64,000 bases of DNA, from assembly GCA_963681505.1 (NCBI GenBank), contig OY811971.1, positions 18,783,111-18,847,110 of the forward strand, read 5' to 3'. Below, one piece after another: positions 10,700 through 24,127 of this stretch. Every line of letters starts with the position of its first letter. The first letter of the stretch is position 1. The notes beneath the pieces were generated by a model, which was not told where the DNA came from, made no database searches, and saw only the letters and a list, made by a program, of their open reading frames with translations. The translations under genes were made by a program, and so were the position numbers. This DNA comes from Eunapius fragilis. Lineage: Eukaryota; Porifera; Demospongiae; Spongillida; Spongillidae.

Positions 10700-11310
10700 C
10701 AGGAAGGGTGAAGTTATGATAGAAGGATGGTAAGTGCATGCATAGGAGGAAGAGATTATATGGAAAGATGAAGTTTGAAAAAGGATATGTCAGAATGATG
10801 GTAAGTGTATAGGAGGAAGAGATTCATATCATTTCTTCCTCCTATGCACTTACCATACTTCTGTCATATCCAATTTGGAACTTCACCCTTTTCATCGCTG
10901 TCATCATTTTTGCTTTATAACTCCTAGGAACATTTATGAAGATGAAGGGGATGAAGGGAAGAGTTTATAGGTAAAGTTCTAAATGAGGGTATTTGATAGA
11001 AGGAGGGTGTGATAGAGGTACATGGTACACATATCTGGGTGGTGAGGAAGGTTATGAGGATGAGGTGGGCATGAATGTCAGATGCATCAAAATGAATCAC
11101 ACTAACATGTGGTAAAAGGAACGGAGAGATGTATGGATGAAAGTGATGTAGGATATATAAAGGGAAACCTAGAATCAGATTGCTTTCATCCCTTTCAGAA
11201 GAAAAAAACTACTCGTACTGATTTTTGTATTCAATCCCATTTTCATAGCTGCCATCATTTTTGCTTTTATAACTCCAGCTAGGAACATTTATCAAGAACT
11301 GCAATTGTAC
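10700..11310. repeat. Foldback repeat with dispersed satellite-like motifs
   Basis: A hairpin centred near 10834 pairs GGTAAGTGTATAGGAGGAAG with CTTCCTCCTATGCACTTACC. The motif GGTAAGTGCAT...AGGAGGAAGAG also recurs at 10729. The block TTTGCTTTATAACTCC...AGGAACATTTAT occurs at about 10910 and again at about 11262. No gene. Confidence 0.6.
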
Positions 11311-12260
11311 TTTCAATCATCCACAGGGTGATATTAAGAGTATGATTGGTGTGTAACACATGTCAACAAGCATGATACCAAAGTGAATACACCTGTGTAC
11401 CTATCGGGTTCTTTAAACGAAATGTCAAGTCCCTGGACCATACTACTATAATTCAAACTATAATACTGTACAAACTCAATGAAATACCATAGGCATCAAA
11501 TATTGAAAAGGGGGTTGTTAAAGAGGCAGCTGCCAGGGCAACCCAGAATGTAATCTTTGACAACTTTGAAAAAGTGGATTCAAGAAAAACAGTATTGTGC
11601 CCATTTCCTACGAACATCCAAGAGTACTGCAGTAATAATTTATCACCATATTATACAGTAACGATTGGGGAGAAGGCTATGTCTCACAGCTAAGTATAGG
11701 TTGATCCACTGACATCTGCATTCTTCACCACTTTTGCGGTGATCTTATTTATCCTACTTGGTAAATGATTTAAATGTCTTTACTTATGCTCCATAGATAC
11801 AACAAATACATCTCCTGTACATACCTGGTGAAATTATCTGCAGTGGTACATTTAAGCCATCAGTAACGTCATCTTTCTGTCGATCAAACGAAATTTGCAA
11901 ATGAAATTTCTTCAAGGATAATTATGCTTAACTAGTGTGTCCCCGTGAAAAATCACGGGCTGATTATTCGTCTTGCTGTTATTGGTCTCGCTATTCATTT
12001 GCCAGATGAACAGTCCTCCTAGCTCCTCTTTTTTACTGTTTTACGAATGTTGCATATATAATCTACCACCTGTTCTAACATACGGTTACTACGCAACCTC
12101 TATAACATGCCCGCGCAATACAGATATTACATTATATTATGTCAGATACATGTTCTCGGCCTGTACGATGAGACTTGAGAGTGAACCACAATAGCGTTAC
12201 TTTTATTCTTTCTGCATGTGATGACATTATTACCTGTACAGGCATATTGGTTTTGTGGCA
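11311..12260. other. No recognisable gene
   Basis: AT-rich sequence with only short unsupported open frames (for example 11973-12194). I see nothing that can be named. Confidence 0.4.
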
Positions 12261-12313
12261 GGCATGGTCGCTAAGTACGCGTTGCTATGTAACTTTGTGG
12301 GAGGTGATCGTTT

Positions 12314-12376
12314 CTATTGGTTGCTAGGTACACGTACATACCTAGCAACCAATAGGCGCTAGGCCGAGTATATAAA
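12314..12376 (+). promoter_or_regulatory. Promoter-like block: CCAAT hairpin plus TATA box
   Basis: Perfect 17-bp inverted arms (12314-12330 and 12339-12355) contain ATTGG/CCAAT and GTTGCTAGG/CCTAGCAAC. The latter resemble halves of an RFX X-box. A related GTTGCTATGTAAC lies about 45 bp upstream, and TATATAAA follows at 12369-12376. No gene with a credible start was found directly downstream on the plus strand. Confidence 0.35.
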
Positions 12377-12687
12377 TGAGTTACGCGGACGTACGCAAGT
12401 ATACGTACGTACGTTGGAAATTATAGTATTAGATGGCTTAAAATGACATTGTTTAGCACAATCAAAGATTTAAGATCAACTGCACAATAAGATATGAAAA
12501 CCAGTTTTATATCTACTTCACAATTAACAAATAGCCCATCAATTTCATAGCACAAATAGTGGTAATCTGTTCCATAAATATTATTGCCAGTGGTACACAG
12601 CAGACAAATACATGAATGAAAAATGAATATACATGTGTGTGAGTTAATATTCACATGGTGTACAACTCCTATAGCTAATGCATTTAC

Positions 12688-15600
12688 CTGTTTGCATTTT
12701 CGTATGTACTTGGTTAGCATAATAATGATTAGAACAATTGCACTAATGCCCAAACTTCCAATAACACATCCAGTGATGATTCCAACTGGAAAAGAGATTA
12801 AAATAAGCAATCACATATATTGATTTGCATACATATATATATATAGGGATTGTGGGAGAGAAAAGGGATATAGTTTCAAGGTCTCAATTTATTTCATTTT
12901 CTACGAGTGACTTATTATGTCCTCTAAAACACAATGAAATTCGTAGAGCTTATCTATACTAGCTTTATTTCAGGAAAACAACAATATGAAGAATGATCTA
13001 GACAATTTCAATCTGGACACTACCGCCACCCAGAAAAATGAAGGTACTAATTTTTAACTTAGATGCCAAACAAATCTCTTACAGACAAACGAAGGAAACA
13101 GTATGAGCCACCAAGTTGAAAAATATCAGGAAAAATTAATTATTCTGGCTGCGTATTTTATAAAGCATTAAAGTTATTAGGCACAATTAGGTACGATTCA
13201 TCAAACAAAAAAAAAAAAAAAACGAGAAAATGCACCATGCTCTGCTACATCCCTGTTGAACCGGAGTAGAAATGACCCTTTATCTAAACAATGACCACTA
13301 AGCAAAACCAGCAGGACTTGCTCACAAGACCAAGCTCCAGCTAAAGTGTAATTATTAAAATTAATAATTAAAAATTCAAGCTACAGTAACTGGTTCTTTG
13401 AATACAAAATAATACAGTGAGGTTGGGAACATTGGTTGTTGGAAAATGAGGCAGTCTTCTCAAGGGTTGCAAGCAATCAAGACAAGCGCTATTGGCCCGA
13501 GGGTTTAACCTCAATATACTGCCGCTTGAGTGTGTATGATGCAGTTAGAGCTTCAAGCACATAATGTAAGGTTAGTTTTGTTATTCAACAAGTAATAAAA
13601 ACATTCTCTATGAGAAAGTTGGTCGCATATAGGATTGAAAGGCAATGGTGGTGTAGAAAGGAAGGAAATGTCATAGTTCTATATTTTGCACACAGACATA
13701 AGGGCAAAACACCAAATTCGCTTAGAAAATCAGACAGTTCCACCAGCTACTACCTAGGTAGACTATTGATCTGTAAAGGAAATAAATAAACAATCATTAC
13801 CAATAATTTTCTGGACTCACTGAGAGGTGGCTGTCACTCATATGCCTTCTACATTTGTACCACATATGAGACATGTGCACAAGTATTTAAAAGTGTGTGC
13901 TGTTACGACACAGAACCAATGTAGAACTGTTCTTATTTGTGTTATCGTTTGATAGTGACAAAGAGGGAAATGATCCAATTCATGGTCGTCCCTCCAGATG
14001 TGAGTTACATTTTAAATGACATTCATTATCCAACATCCACCCTATATGTAACCTGCTTCCACAGGTTCCGATATTCTTTTATGCTTGTGTAGTTGCTAAA
14101 TGTAGGTCTGTAATTGTGTATGCAGTACCAGCCATTGTACAAATCTATGATTTCTTAAAACTGTGTGCAAAAAGACATAATAAAAAATTAATGCTGTTAG
14201 AGTCATGCGTATAGTTTGGGTGCAGACATGAATTATTATAAAAATACACCCAAACCAAATTGTAAATAATATCAATGATTTTAACATCTTCATCCACATT
14301 ACCTCTTTTGAAAATAACTAACCTCGAGATATCAGAGTGGACGTTGAGGGGATTTCTGGAAGTATACAGTCCACTGGACATTAAAATGTGTAAACAGGTA
14401 ATATCAATTACATGTCTATATCCAAAAAAAAAAAATAGCACCTGATACATGTAATTGCTTACATTCTGAAGTTAAGTTATTAATTAGCACCATATTGCTT
14501 CCACATATTGTTTTGATTGCTGCCTGATACAGGCCACACAAATTAGAAGTAGTTATGAAGACTAGAGGCATTCCTACTGTTTCGTTGAACACCAATGTTC
14601 CATTTGCACTTCTGACCTCCACAGCATATGATAACAAAGGGGATTGTTGCAAGCCATACAGTGGTGACATCCAGGCCAGTTTGATGGAGGTAGCATTAAT
14701 TGCAGTGATGGTCAGGTTAGTAACAGCTGGAGGATCTGTATGTATGCCAAATATATGTTTAAAAAATCAATGATGATCATGATAAGTATGACAATGAATC
14801 CAATATGCATACATATTATACAATCGATGATACAACATTAAGAGTGCAACCTATCACACAACTAAGTACACTGCACATCTAAATCTACAAAGCAATTTTC
14901 TCAATACAGCTCTGGAGTTTCCCTTATCTAGTAACAAGTTCAGATGACCATATAGATAAGTAACCAACCTGGACATGATTCGGTTGGTTCTGATGAAGAG
15001 CCTGCCTACCAAACATGAAAAGGTGTGCTGTGCTTCCATGCCCCTATGCACCATAGGCTTCAACTACTATAGGCACACAGATACATCCATACTCGACATA
15101 CCTGATGGTATCTGAACTAATCGCTTAACTTACCATGCGTTATACCCACCATAATGTATGCTATTTCTTTATTCCACCATCATTCAGAGGTTGTCACAAT
15201 GATCAGAACATAAATGATGAATGTACCAAAATGCTAGTGATATCTTGGAGCTGAAATTTGCAGGAGTTACATAAAGCACCATGTAATTACGAATCCTCAA
15301 AATAAACATGCTTCCTCAGGACTTGCTAACTGCTATCATCAAGTCAACTCTTTACTATTACCATCAGGTGTCAAAATGATGCACACCCTATAAATCTGTT
15401 GCAGTTAACAGTATGTTTAGTAGTGAATTAGATAGAAATAATGCTCTTTCCTATTGCCTATGGAGTAAGTGTGAGGCGTGTACGCCTGGCCACATGGTTG
15501 GGGGTATAATAGCTTTGGGAACGAGAAGGTTGGTCAGTCTAGGTCACTGTGCACGTGACACATGGAAATGTCACATATGTATTTTGAAATGTTTTCTCAT

Positions 15601-16011
15601 AGAGGAAGCAGGTTTCTTCTTACCGCATAGATGAAAGTGCATAGCTCTGGCAATTAAAATTATGTGGTCGTGTTTGTTCAGAGTAGTGTTGTGTGTGTTG
15701 GTTTTTTCCTCACAGAGTGAAGTTTTTTTCCCCTAAGCTAGTGTGCGCCCACCATTCTGAATAAATTAAGCTAAAATTCAAACTTAGATATAGGTAGCTG
15801 GCTCTGGCTCTGTTTGTGTTTGTATGTGTTCATGAAGTCAAATATTGGTTGTAAATGTATATGTGATTTTGTAAGTCTAAGCCTATGTTAGGTGTTGTGC
15901 CCTGCCAACGCTTGTCATAAGGGTGGGGGTGTGTGTGGGATATGTGTAAGGCAATAGGAGAGAACTCTGATCTACACTGTAAAAGGACTCCAAAAGTTTC
16001 ACTACTCAATT

Positions 16012-16051
<40 letters not shown>

Positions 16052-16350
16052 GGTCAAAGCAGCTAAAAGGGACCTAGCGCATATTATAAAAATTTCCAGG
16101 AAGGAGCATCAAAGTCACACGTGCAAGAAAAATGTAAGTGTAATAAAAGAATTGAGGACCTTGCAACTCCATGATGGACAGGCTAATTTCCAGTGCGTAA
16201 GAAAGGAGTTGTAGAGGACATAGTTGTCTCTTAGAATATGAAATAATTTGAAAACTTGAAACATTATGCGCTAGGTCCCTATTCGCTGCCTCGATCCCAT
16301 ATATATATATATATATGTATATGTGAGGGGCAATTTTCGCATGAACTGTC

Positions 16351-16381
<31 letters not shown>

Positions 16382-18920
16382 ATATAATATTATATTTTTA
16401 TATATATTATGGGACAGTGTCCAGCAGAATCACCCTTCTGGCTAGTTTTTCAAGTTTTCAAATTTTTTGATTTTCCTTGAACACCCATGAGCTTCTGTCA
16501 AATGGTCCTTACGCATCCTAAATCGGACTACCCATCACAAAGTTATTAGGCACTGAATTTATAATTAGCCATACATTTCAATGCGAGCGTTATTTTTCTT
16601 TTGCTTATTCTGGAACTTTTGAAAAAGTACCATAAGGGTGATTTAGCTGGACACTGTCCCATATATATATATATATCAATTACACTATCGGTTCGTTTGT
16701 GATGGAAAAGTCTGCATTCAAGCTAAACTGTTCACATTTAGAATGGTTGATCAGTTGAGGAACCAACTCCTCAAGGATACTTAGGGCATCCATCATAGAA
16801 CCAGCTAGAATACTATCATCCATGTACCAGTTATGCAGGAGCAAATCAGCACAAATACTATCTTTAGAAATAGTTATGACAGCTCTTTCTGTAGCACCAA
16901 TGCAAAGAGTAAGGGACCAAGTGGTTACCCTTAAATATTATATATATAATGATGCCTAGCGTATAATAATTGGGTAATATTAATATGGCACGCCTCTTTA
17001 CCTCAAGGAAAGTAAGTTATAAAAACTTACGTTCTCATGAACCCATGCATAGCTATCCAGTAAACAAACGTACATCTCCTGATCTATCTAAATTCAGCTT
17101 ACGGGAATCTGAATTGACCCTCTGAGAACCGACAATCATATCCACATATATGCATGTGTAGTTCTTAGAAACTCACCACTTGTATACTGTAACGAAGTGT
17201 TCTGTAGACCCAAACAGCTGCCATACACTGCAGTAACTGTGACATCATACTTATCACATGGATCAGGAATCGCAATGTCAAGAGTGGGTTCTCTGATTGA
17301 CATATTGTACAGGGCAACACCAATTCCATTCTTGACCACCACTACGTAGGAAACAATTGACAGTTGAGCATCACTAGGTGGGCTCCATAAAGATTTGATA
17401 AACGTTGCATTCAGCATCCTAGCTTCTAGATTAGCCACAGCAGAGGGAGGGCCTGGGAGATAAATATTGCATGTTGAATGAAACATTGGAAATGGATTGT
17501 TAGTGCAACAGAAATGAAGGCTGCACCTATGCCACAATTTTCAATGCTCTTTGAAGCCCATCAAATTTCACCTTAACACTAGTTCTGACTATAGGCTTCT
17601 TAAGTGTACTTTGCATGGTAATCCTCATCTGACACTGAATCCATTGGGCCTGTCTTGTGTCAACAGTTCAGTTGGTGAAATAAAGATCGCATTATTTTCC
17701 AATTGCCACAAGGTAATAGTAATGTATTATATGGTAACTATAATGATATATCTCCAACCAAACAAGCAGTGCATAAGTATAAGCCTGTAATATTGTTTAC
17801 TGTTCTCACTACAATAGTTACTGTGAAACTGTGACATACCAGCAATCAACTTAAATTATACATGTTTGTTAGAATACGAGCATTAGATATACCTTGAACT
17901 GTAAGGTAAGAGATGCTGTTCAAGGATGTTCCATTTATTAAAAGGATTGTGCATGCTATTTGATGAACAGCAGGAGTAGTCCCTGAAACAGTGAGCCTTA
18001 CAAGTGTTACATTTCCAATAGGTATGGGGCGAGAAACATTGATTCCCTGAGCAGACAGTCCAAGAGATGGAGTATTGTTAACATAGTAGTATATGGTCGC
18101 AGCATCTGTTGAGGCACAGGATAGCTCTGCAGGCATTCCCAAACATGTAGTGGTGTTGACAGGAAATTGAAGATATGAAGCTGCAATAAAAAGTGACAGC
18201 CTTCATATCAGGTTATGTATACTTTATTAATAACTGCAAACCATGTAAGTGCTAGACATTATTATACCATCATAATAATAAAACATGTAAAAGTAAGTAA
18301 CAATATACATGTGGCTGTGCTGTTATTCTAGATATGTAAAAAATGTAGGACAACGTGCTGGAACCCTTGTCTAGAATATTATAAAGTTCTATATCATGGT
18401 ACTGTATGTCATCAGCAGCTGTACACAGTTCAATGTTCAGTTTAGACATGAAACTGTAGGTCTATACATGTACATCTTAATATTAACACACTGCCATACT
18501 TGCTGTAAAGATGGATACAATGTTAAGGTATGCATTTGTAAATGTCTTTGAGAGAACAAACACGAGTAGTTGCACAGGTAGTAATTAAACAACTGACAGC
18601 ACACATCCTTAATCATTGAGATAAACATGATCATTACAACTCAAACTGCCAAATGTTGTTCATTAGGTTGACATATTTATATCGTTCTCTGGATATTTTG
18701 AGGTTTAACTTAGTGGGCAGTGTACCACAACATCGTTTTAAACATACGCTAATGATCCAAAGCAATACAAACCATATGAACAGTCTAATTTTAGGAACAG
18801 GTGGTACCCAGGTTTGTGTTTGAACACAATGCGCATTATCACCTAGAAGTAACCATAACATTATGTTTTGCACTTACCACAATAATGTACCAATAATGCC
18901 AAAACAAGACTTATTTTCAT
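12688..18920 (-). CDS. Type I membrane receptor: Ig-like, two FN3, transmembrane helix
   Basis: Minus-strand exons: 18878-18920 (MKISLVLALLVHYC, signal peptide), 17893-18180 (Ig-like domain with paired Cys in AELSCAS and HQIACTI), 17177-17452 (FN3 with SLWSPPS and YDVTVTAVYG), 14463-14735 (FN3 with KLAWMSP and YQAAIKTICG), 14333-14373 extended to 14323-14373 (linker, DCILPEIPSTSTL) and 12688-12785 (TM helix GIITGCVIGSLGISAIVLI, then KYIRKCKQ). Together they give about 343 aa. All domain exons have phase-1 borders, the usual sign of domain shuffling. The frame stays open past the last donor to 12421, so the cytoplasmic tail is unsettled: either a short read-through tail or further exons. Many NxS/T sites fit an extracellular ectodomain. 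Ligand unknown. Introns here are kilobases long and hold two MITEs. Confidence 0.75.
13570..13700. repeat. Copy of the 53.1-kb foldback repeat
   Basis: ACAAGTAATAAAAACATTCT and following bases, including GGTGGTGTAGAAAGGAAGG, match the left arm of the foldback at 53134-53260 with several mismatches. It lies in an intron of the Ig/FN3 receptor gene. Confidence 0.6.
16049..16301. mobile_element. MITE 1 (about 250 bp) in TA repeats
   Basis: Terminal inverted repeats of about 35 bp, about three quarters identical, share GGGACCTAGCGCAT. Both ends abut TATATA runs, consistent with TA target use by Tc1/mariner-type transposases. No coding capacity. It lies in an intron of the receptor gene. Confidence 0.75.
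16411..16660. mobile_element. MITE 2 (about 250 bp) in TA repeats
   Basis: Ends begin GGGACAGTGTCCAGC, and the inverted copy closes GCTGGACACTGTCCC. The TIR is about 27-29 bp including AATCACCCTT. It is flanked by TA runs on both sides. The TIR is unrelated to MITE 1, only 110 bp away. Confidence 0.8.
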
Positions 18921-21390
18921 TTCCTCTCTGTAGTGAATAAAAGGAGTGCATACTGATGAGCAGTTCTTGATTAACTGACAGGTAGCCATTAAATTGGCTG
19001 ACTTTAATTTAATACACGTCCAGCATAGCAAAATTTTAAGTTTGACGCAGGCCTTCCATTGCTATTTCTGTTAGTAAGTGTTGCACGATTTCATTGCCTA
19101 GCAAAATAAGGTTTTTCACCTCCCAACAGTAGAGGTCACTGGGTCTGCTAACCGTTGTAACGAAACAATAGCTTTGATATCATTTACAGCTTCATAGTAG
19201 AGATTAGCAGGATATGTTTTTTGGAGTAATACAATACATGCATACATTTCAATGTGAACCAGCCATTCAAGAACAGCTGGTACAATTTATTAAACACAAC
19301 CAAGTGTAATGGAAGGAACACGATTATGAGGAAAGAGAAATGAGAGAAACATATAAGAGAAAGCACACGTAAACATTATACCCTTAGGCTATAGATCAGC
19401 TAAACATACGTTTTGTGTTTGCAAATTGTACTTATCCAATCGCACAACCGATATGACATTTGTGTAAGGGACCAAAGCCACATTATAGCTAGCGACATGG
19501 ATACATGACATTGAATCAGAAGCAGTTTTAAAAATATAAAATAACTGTGTTAAGTATAGGGTATGTAAACTTTTTATAAATCAAAATCGACTATGAAAAA
19601 AAGTCCAATCGATTTTTCAGGTTTATAGCAACTTGCAAATCGGTTAGTAGAAACTATAAATCGATTATGGCGATTAATGCACTGTTAATTTGCCAACGAT
19701 TACCTAAGTTTTTCCAGGTTTGTCTTTTTTTATAATGGCATGATAAATCACAGTTTCTCATGTCTAATACTAAAATTTAGTATAGCCAGTTTTATTGCTC
19801 ATCAGTTACTTATGCCAACTTAAAATCATTAAAACAACAAAGATAGTATCCACAGGGACTAGGAACGATGTGCAAGCCAATGTTACGCCAAACCCATGAT
19901 TCAATGGCGGCGGATTGTGACCCGCAAGCATTTTTTTTTTCACCGAAAAACACGTGGTTATATGTTTTCCCGCTACCATAGTATTCAGTACTAAGAGTGG
20001 GAGAAGTAAGATTTTAGCTTACTGAGATAAAAATGAAAATGAACAGTTTGTCCATCCGGCAGCTTGCGCTCTTTTCTTGAACAAAATGCCTACACGTATA
20101 CATGTATCATACCTATCCGCCACAATTGGCAGTTATAATCCATTATTCGCCCTCATTATACAATTCAATAAGTACTGAGCAGTGCCAGCTAGACACCTCA
20201 TGGTGGAACACCGCTCCAGGCATATGACAAAGCCGCCAATCGAAGCATGTACGATATTTAGAACGTCATGGCCGAACGTCTGGAAACAAGCCAGTGTACC
20301 GTGCAAGAGAGTGCGTAGCGCGTTTGATTAATCCACATGTACAATACATGCGAACGCATATATTTAAACAGCCGTGCCCAGGGCCCTACCGCGTATATTG
20401 AAGGAGGACACTGATGGTTACCTTCAGCCGGGTCCCCAGACGTGCGACTATACATCACACTGTTTCTTTTTTAACCCGTTAGTATGCCTTTGTGCAGGCG
20501 GGAAAAGCGAAGGACATATTAAAAGGGGTAATCGATTAGCTACCGATTTTTGCACATGAAGGAAACGAATGTCGACTAGTCGCGACTATGAAAAACAGAA
20601 TCGGTTATTTTGACTAAGGAAATTCTGCAATCGGTAACCTGCTATTCTACTAAATGCATAGTCAACCGAATAGGTAATCGCGAATAACCGATTAACCTAC
20701 AAACCCCGAAACTAGGGTGTGTAACTAGTTAAGTATTAGCACCATGATGTCAGCCCTGATTTGACTATGGCCTCTTAAATAATAGACGTTTCAGCCACTC
20801 CTCATGCCAAAGTTGTCACTCAAACACAGGACGCTGAATACGCTTTCTGCACGAACACTAATTGGCCAGTGTGTGGCCTTGTGGCACAAATGAACATGCA
20901 TGACCGCCACAGTCATCGGCTCTATCAAGCAGATGCAGCACACCAAAGTAATGGAACAGGTTGGCGTGGAAATGGTTTGGAGAGATATACACTTGCACTT
21001 GTATAGCCGTACGTATGTTCTCGCGATCCCATTCTCGCACAATCGATTCATTTCACCCGGATCGGCGCGAGATCGCGTGAAAATATTATCCCGGGCGTAT
21101 ACAGACATGAAGGAACATGGTTTTATGGCTATAGCTCACACAGTAGAGCATGCAGTACCTGCATGGTTATAGAGGTGCATTTTATCATTGCACTTTGCAC
21201 AACAGTAATGAATCCTAGCTGTAGTAGGCATATGCTCAGACTACCAAGAAATGTAATAAATTCCATGGCATGATGCGATACATTATGCACCAGTGTCAGA
21301 AATTGCATCAGTTTTGCTGTCGTTCCGAAGCTTTTATTAGTCTTGGGTGGTTATAGCTCCCTTCACAACGTATACAAACGGAAGGACTTT
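18921..21390. other. No recognisable gene; scattered ATCGAT/CGATT repeats
   Basis: Related AATCGATTT/CGACTA motifs occur near 19580-19680 and 20525-20700 and may be the two ends of an unrecognised element. Overlapping open frames at 20791-21172 show no domain. I see nothing else that can be named. Confidence 0.4.
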
Positions 21391-21548
21391 CACAGGGAAA
21401 AGTTTCGTGTTCCCATACTTGGATTTTGATCCGTGTTCCCAGGGTTTTCCCAGGTTAGCAGTTTTTCTTTGCTAACCGCATCTAAGGTACAAACGCCTGG
21501 GAATGTGGATCAAAATTCAAGGATAGGAACACGAAACCTCTTCCTGTG
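21391..21548. mobile_element. Short foldback element (about 158 bp)
   Basis: Inverted arms of about 55 bp: CACAGGGAAAAGTTTCGTG on the left pairs with CACGAAACCTCTTCCTGTG on the right. Inner arms TTGATCC...TTCCCAGG and CCTGGGAA...GGATCAA also pair. Confidence 0.75.
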
Positions 21549-21615
21549 TTTTATATATAGTTTACACGCATGCTATAGTTTGTGGGTTGTGTGTGTGGGC
21601 GTGTGTGTTGTGTTT

Positions 21616-21635
21616 GGGGGGGGGGGGGGGGGGGG
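21616..21635. repeat. Poly-G tract (20 bp)
   Basis: Twenty consecutive G following a TG-rich stretch. Confidence 0.9.
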
Positions 21636-22327
21636 AGTAGGTAAGCCGATGTGCTATAAATTGTAATAAAAGCATATCGGTGTTTGAAAACAGAAAGGTT
21701 TACATTTCAGTTCACGCTAGCCTCTCGTGGTTACGAAACAAGTAATATGCATGTGTATATGTTACGTACTTTGTCTCGACGCTCTGGTTTATTCGGTGAG
21801 TTTCAGCTATAGCTAGTTTCAGCAAGTTTTTTTATAGAATCGTGCTCTAAAAGGAACTGATTATGATATACTTTGAACAACTTGTTATCAACAGCGCATT
21901 GGTCTTATAGGCAGCCATATTTATATCTCCATCGATATATAGTTTTAGCTGAGCGGAGCCTGAGCTAATTGTGGGCTACCCGATACGCGTGTACGCACAC
22001 AACTATCGTGTATATATCGGTGACAACTAACGCACCTTTTAATCCTTAGACGACCGATCCGAAGTGGGCTGATCCTGATCGTGATCTCACGCAAAATTCC
22101 CAGTCACTACAAGGGGAAGTCCCGGGGGAAGCACCTTTAAACTGTTGGCTGTTGAGTTGTAGAGGTATTATAAATGCGTGGCATGCGGCATGAGATACTT
22201 CCTGGAAAAGTATAGTGTTACATGTGGTTGAAATGGTTTAATTTACTATGGATAGTCCTATTCTCGCATAGGTAGTGAATTTCCCCAGCCATAAGGACAA
22301 TTGATCCAACTTCATTGGACAGATGCA

Positions 22328-22500
22328 CACTGTGTAAAAAGGGTTGTTATACAGTACTGTATAACGCGTGTATTCATGTGTTATTCACACGGTTATCAGC
22401 ATGTGTATAACTTTGCGTATGGATACTCTATACACAGTTGCGTATAACAACTATAGTATAACATCGTGTATAACTTCTGTATAACATTTAGTATAACAGT
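22328..22500. repeat. Left transposon-like end with GTATAAC subterminal repeats
   Basis: CACTGTGTAAAAAGGGTT at 22328 is followed by many GTATAAC/GTTATAC motifs. The inverted counterpart AACCCTTTTTACACAGTG ends at 29158 and is preceded by the same motif family. This could be one end of a 6.8-kb element or a separate non-autonomous copy. Confidence 0.5.
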
Positions 22501-22520
22501 GGATAACAATATGTATATGG

Positions 22521-23260
22521 CCCGGAGATGTGGCAGTATGGACAGGGACCTGGGGAGGAGACAGTCAGGGCACTGGCCAGGAGATGTGGCAGTATGGACA
22601 GGAACCTGGTGAGGAGACAGTCAGGGCACTGGCCAGGAGATGTGGCAGTATGGACAGGAACCTGGTGAGGAGACAGTCAGGGCACTGGCCCGGAGATGTG
22701 GCAGTACTCACTGGGACCTGCGGAGGAGACAGTCAGGGCACTGGCCAGGAGATGTGGCGGTATGGACAGGGACCTCGGGAGGAGGCAGTCAGGGCACTGG
22801 CCAGGAGATGTGGCGGTATGGACAGGGACATGGGGTGGAGACAGTCAGGGCACTGGCCAGGAGATGTGGCAGTACTCACTGGGACCTGGGGAGGAGACAG
22901 TCAGGGCACTGGCCAGGAGATGTGGCAGTACTCACAGGGACCTGGGGAGGAGACAGTCAGGGCACTGGCCAGGAGATGTGGCGGTATGGACAGGGACCTG
23001 GGGAGGAGCAGGGACCTGGGGAGGAGACAGTCAGGGCACTGGCCAGGAGATGTGGTAGTACTCACAGGGACCTGGGGAGGAGACAGTCAGTATGCACAGG
23101 GACCTGGAGAGAAGACAGTCAGGGCACTGGCCAGGAGATGTGGCAGTACACATAGGGACCTGGGGAGGAGACAGTCAGTACACACAGGGACCTAGGAAGG
23201 AGACAGTCAAGGCACTGGCCAGTAGTACTCAGTGACCTGGGGAGGAGACAGTCAGACAGG
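22521..23260 (+). repeat. 56-bp minisatellite, about 13 units
   Basis: The unit contains GAGATGTGGCAGTATGGACA, GGGACCTGGGGAGGAGACA and GTCAGGGCACTGGCCAG. Unit starts at 22525, 22581 and 22637 fix the 56-bp period. Because 56 is not a multiple of 3 and the unit lacks stops, all three plus frames stay open (up to 221 codons). Later units are shortened. There is no evidence that these frames are translated. Confidence 0.9.
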
Positions 23261-24127
23261 CAAGAATTGAGAGAGCTAGGAAGTTGCAACAATCCAGTGG
23301 TCCAAAAAGATCTTAACAACGGCATCCAATCGGTGCCGCGAGTGAAACAAGGCTCAACAATATAAAGTACCAGTCGAGCACTAATTAGAATAAAATACAT
23401 GTATGAACTAACGATGAGTTTTATAGTACGGAACACATTGCAGCGGTACCTATATATATAATTCTGAAGCTAAAAGGATGTCTTACAAGTATACGCCGCT
23501 CAAACACCGAACTACGTTAGTGACATCACATCACCTCGTACGGCACTATCGTAACACTACCGTACGGGTAGCACAATACAAAATCCGAAAATATTACAGC
23601 GATCTAACGAAAATACGATAGAATATGGAACACTGAACAAGAAAAACTCAACTTGCCCATACAAATCTCCTTCCATTGAACCGCGGCGCATAGTTAACTG
23701 ACAAGCGTCAAATTTGAAAAACGAACGAAATTAATTCGGCCGGAAGCGGTTATATGTAATAATCAATTTGGCTGGAAATCAGTTAACAATGGCAAACACA
23801 GCGTATAACATAATTATAATTATCCTCATTTCCTGCGTACCCTCGTTTCCAGGCCTCTTCTATAAATATATAATAGCGAGTACATATAGAAAGTATAAGT
23901 TAAGGGAACAAATAAAAAACAACAACAGAGAACGAGTTCATTCGGCGACGGTGAAGCATCCGGGTGGGGTGGTGGAAAGTTCATCAGGAAAGATTGACCG
24001 AGCGCGGTGTGCCCAATTGGATCTCCTTCAGTGGTGCCTTGTTTGCTCTGTCCAAAAACGCGTTTAGTTCCTCCGATCGCCATATGAGCCTCCTCTTAGT
24101 ATCGTCCCACTGTCCAGTTCTTCCTCT

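Noticed and set aside
18634..18873. 79-codon minus frame with hydrophobic stretch
   Set aside because: Lies in the first intron of the receptor gene, starts right after its donor site and lacks splice or domain support.
20791..21172. Overlapping frames on both strands (up to 105 codons)
   Set aside because: Overlapping unsupported frames with no domain or exon structure.
22530..23195. 221-, 171- and 120-codon frames
   Set aside because: They are produced by a stop-free 56-bp tandem unit; the three frames repeat the same peptides and have no start context or domain.
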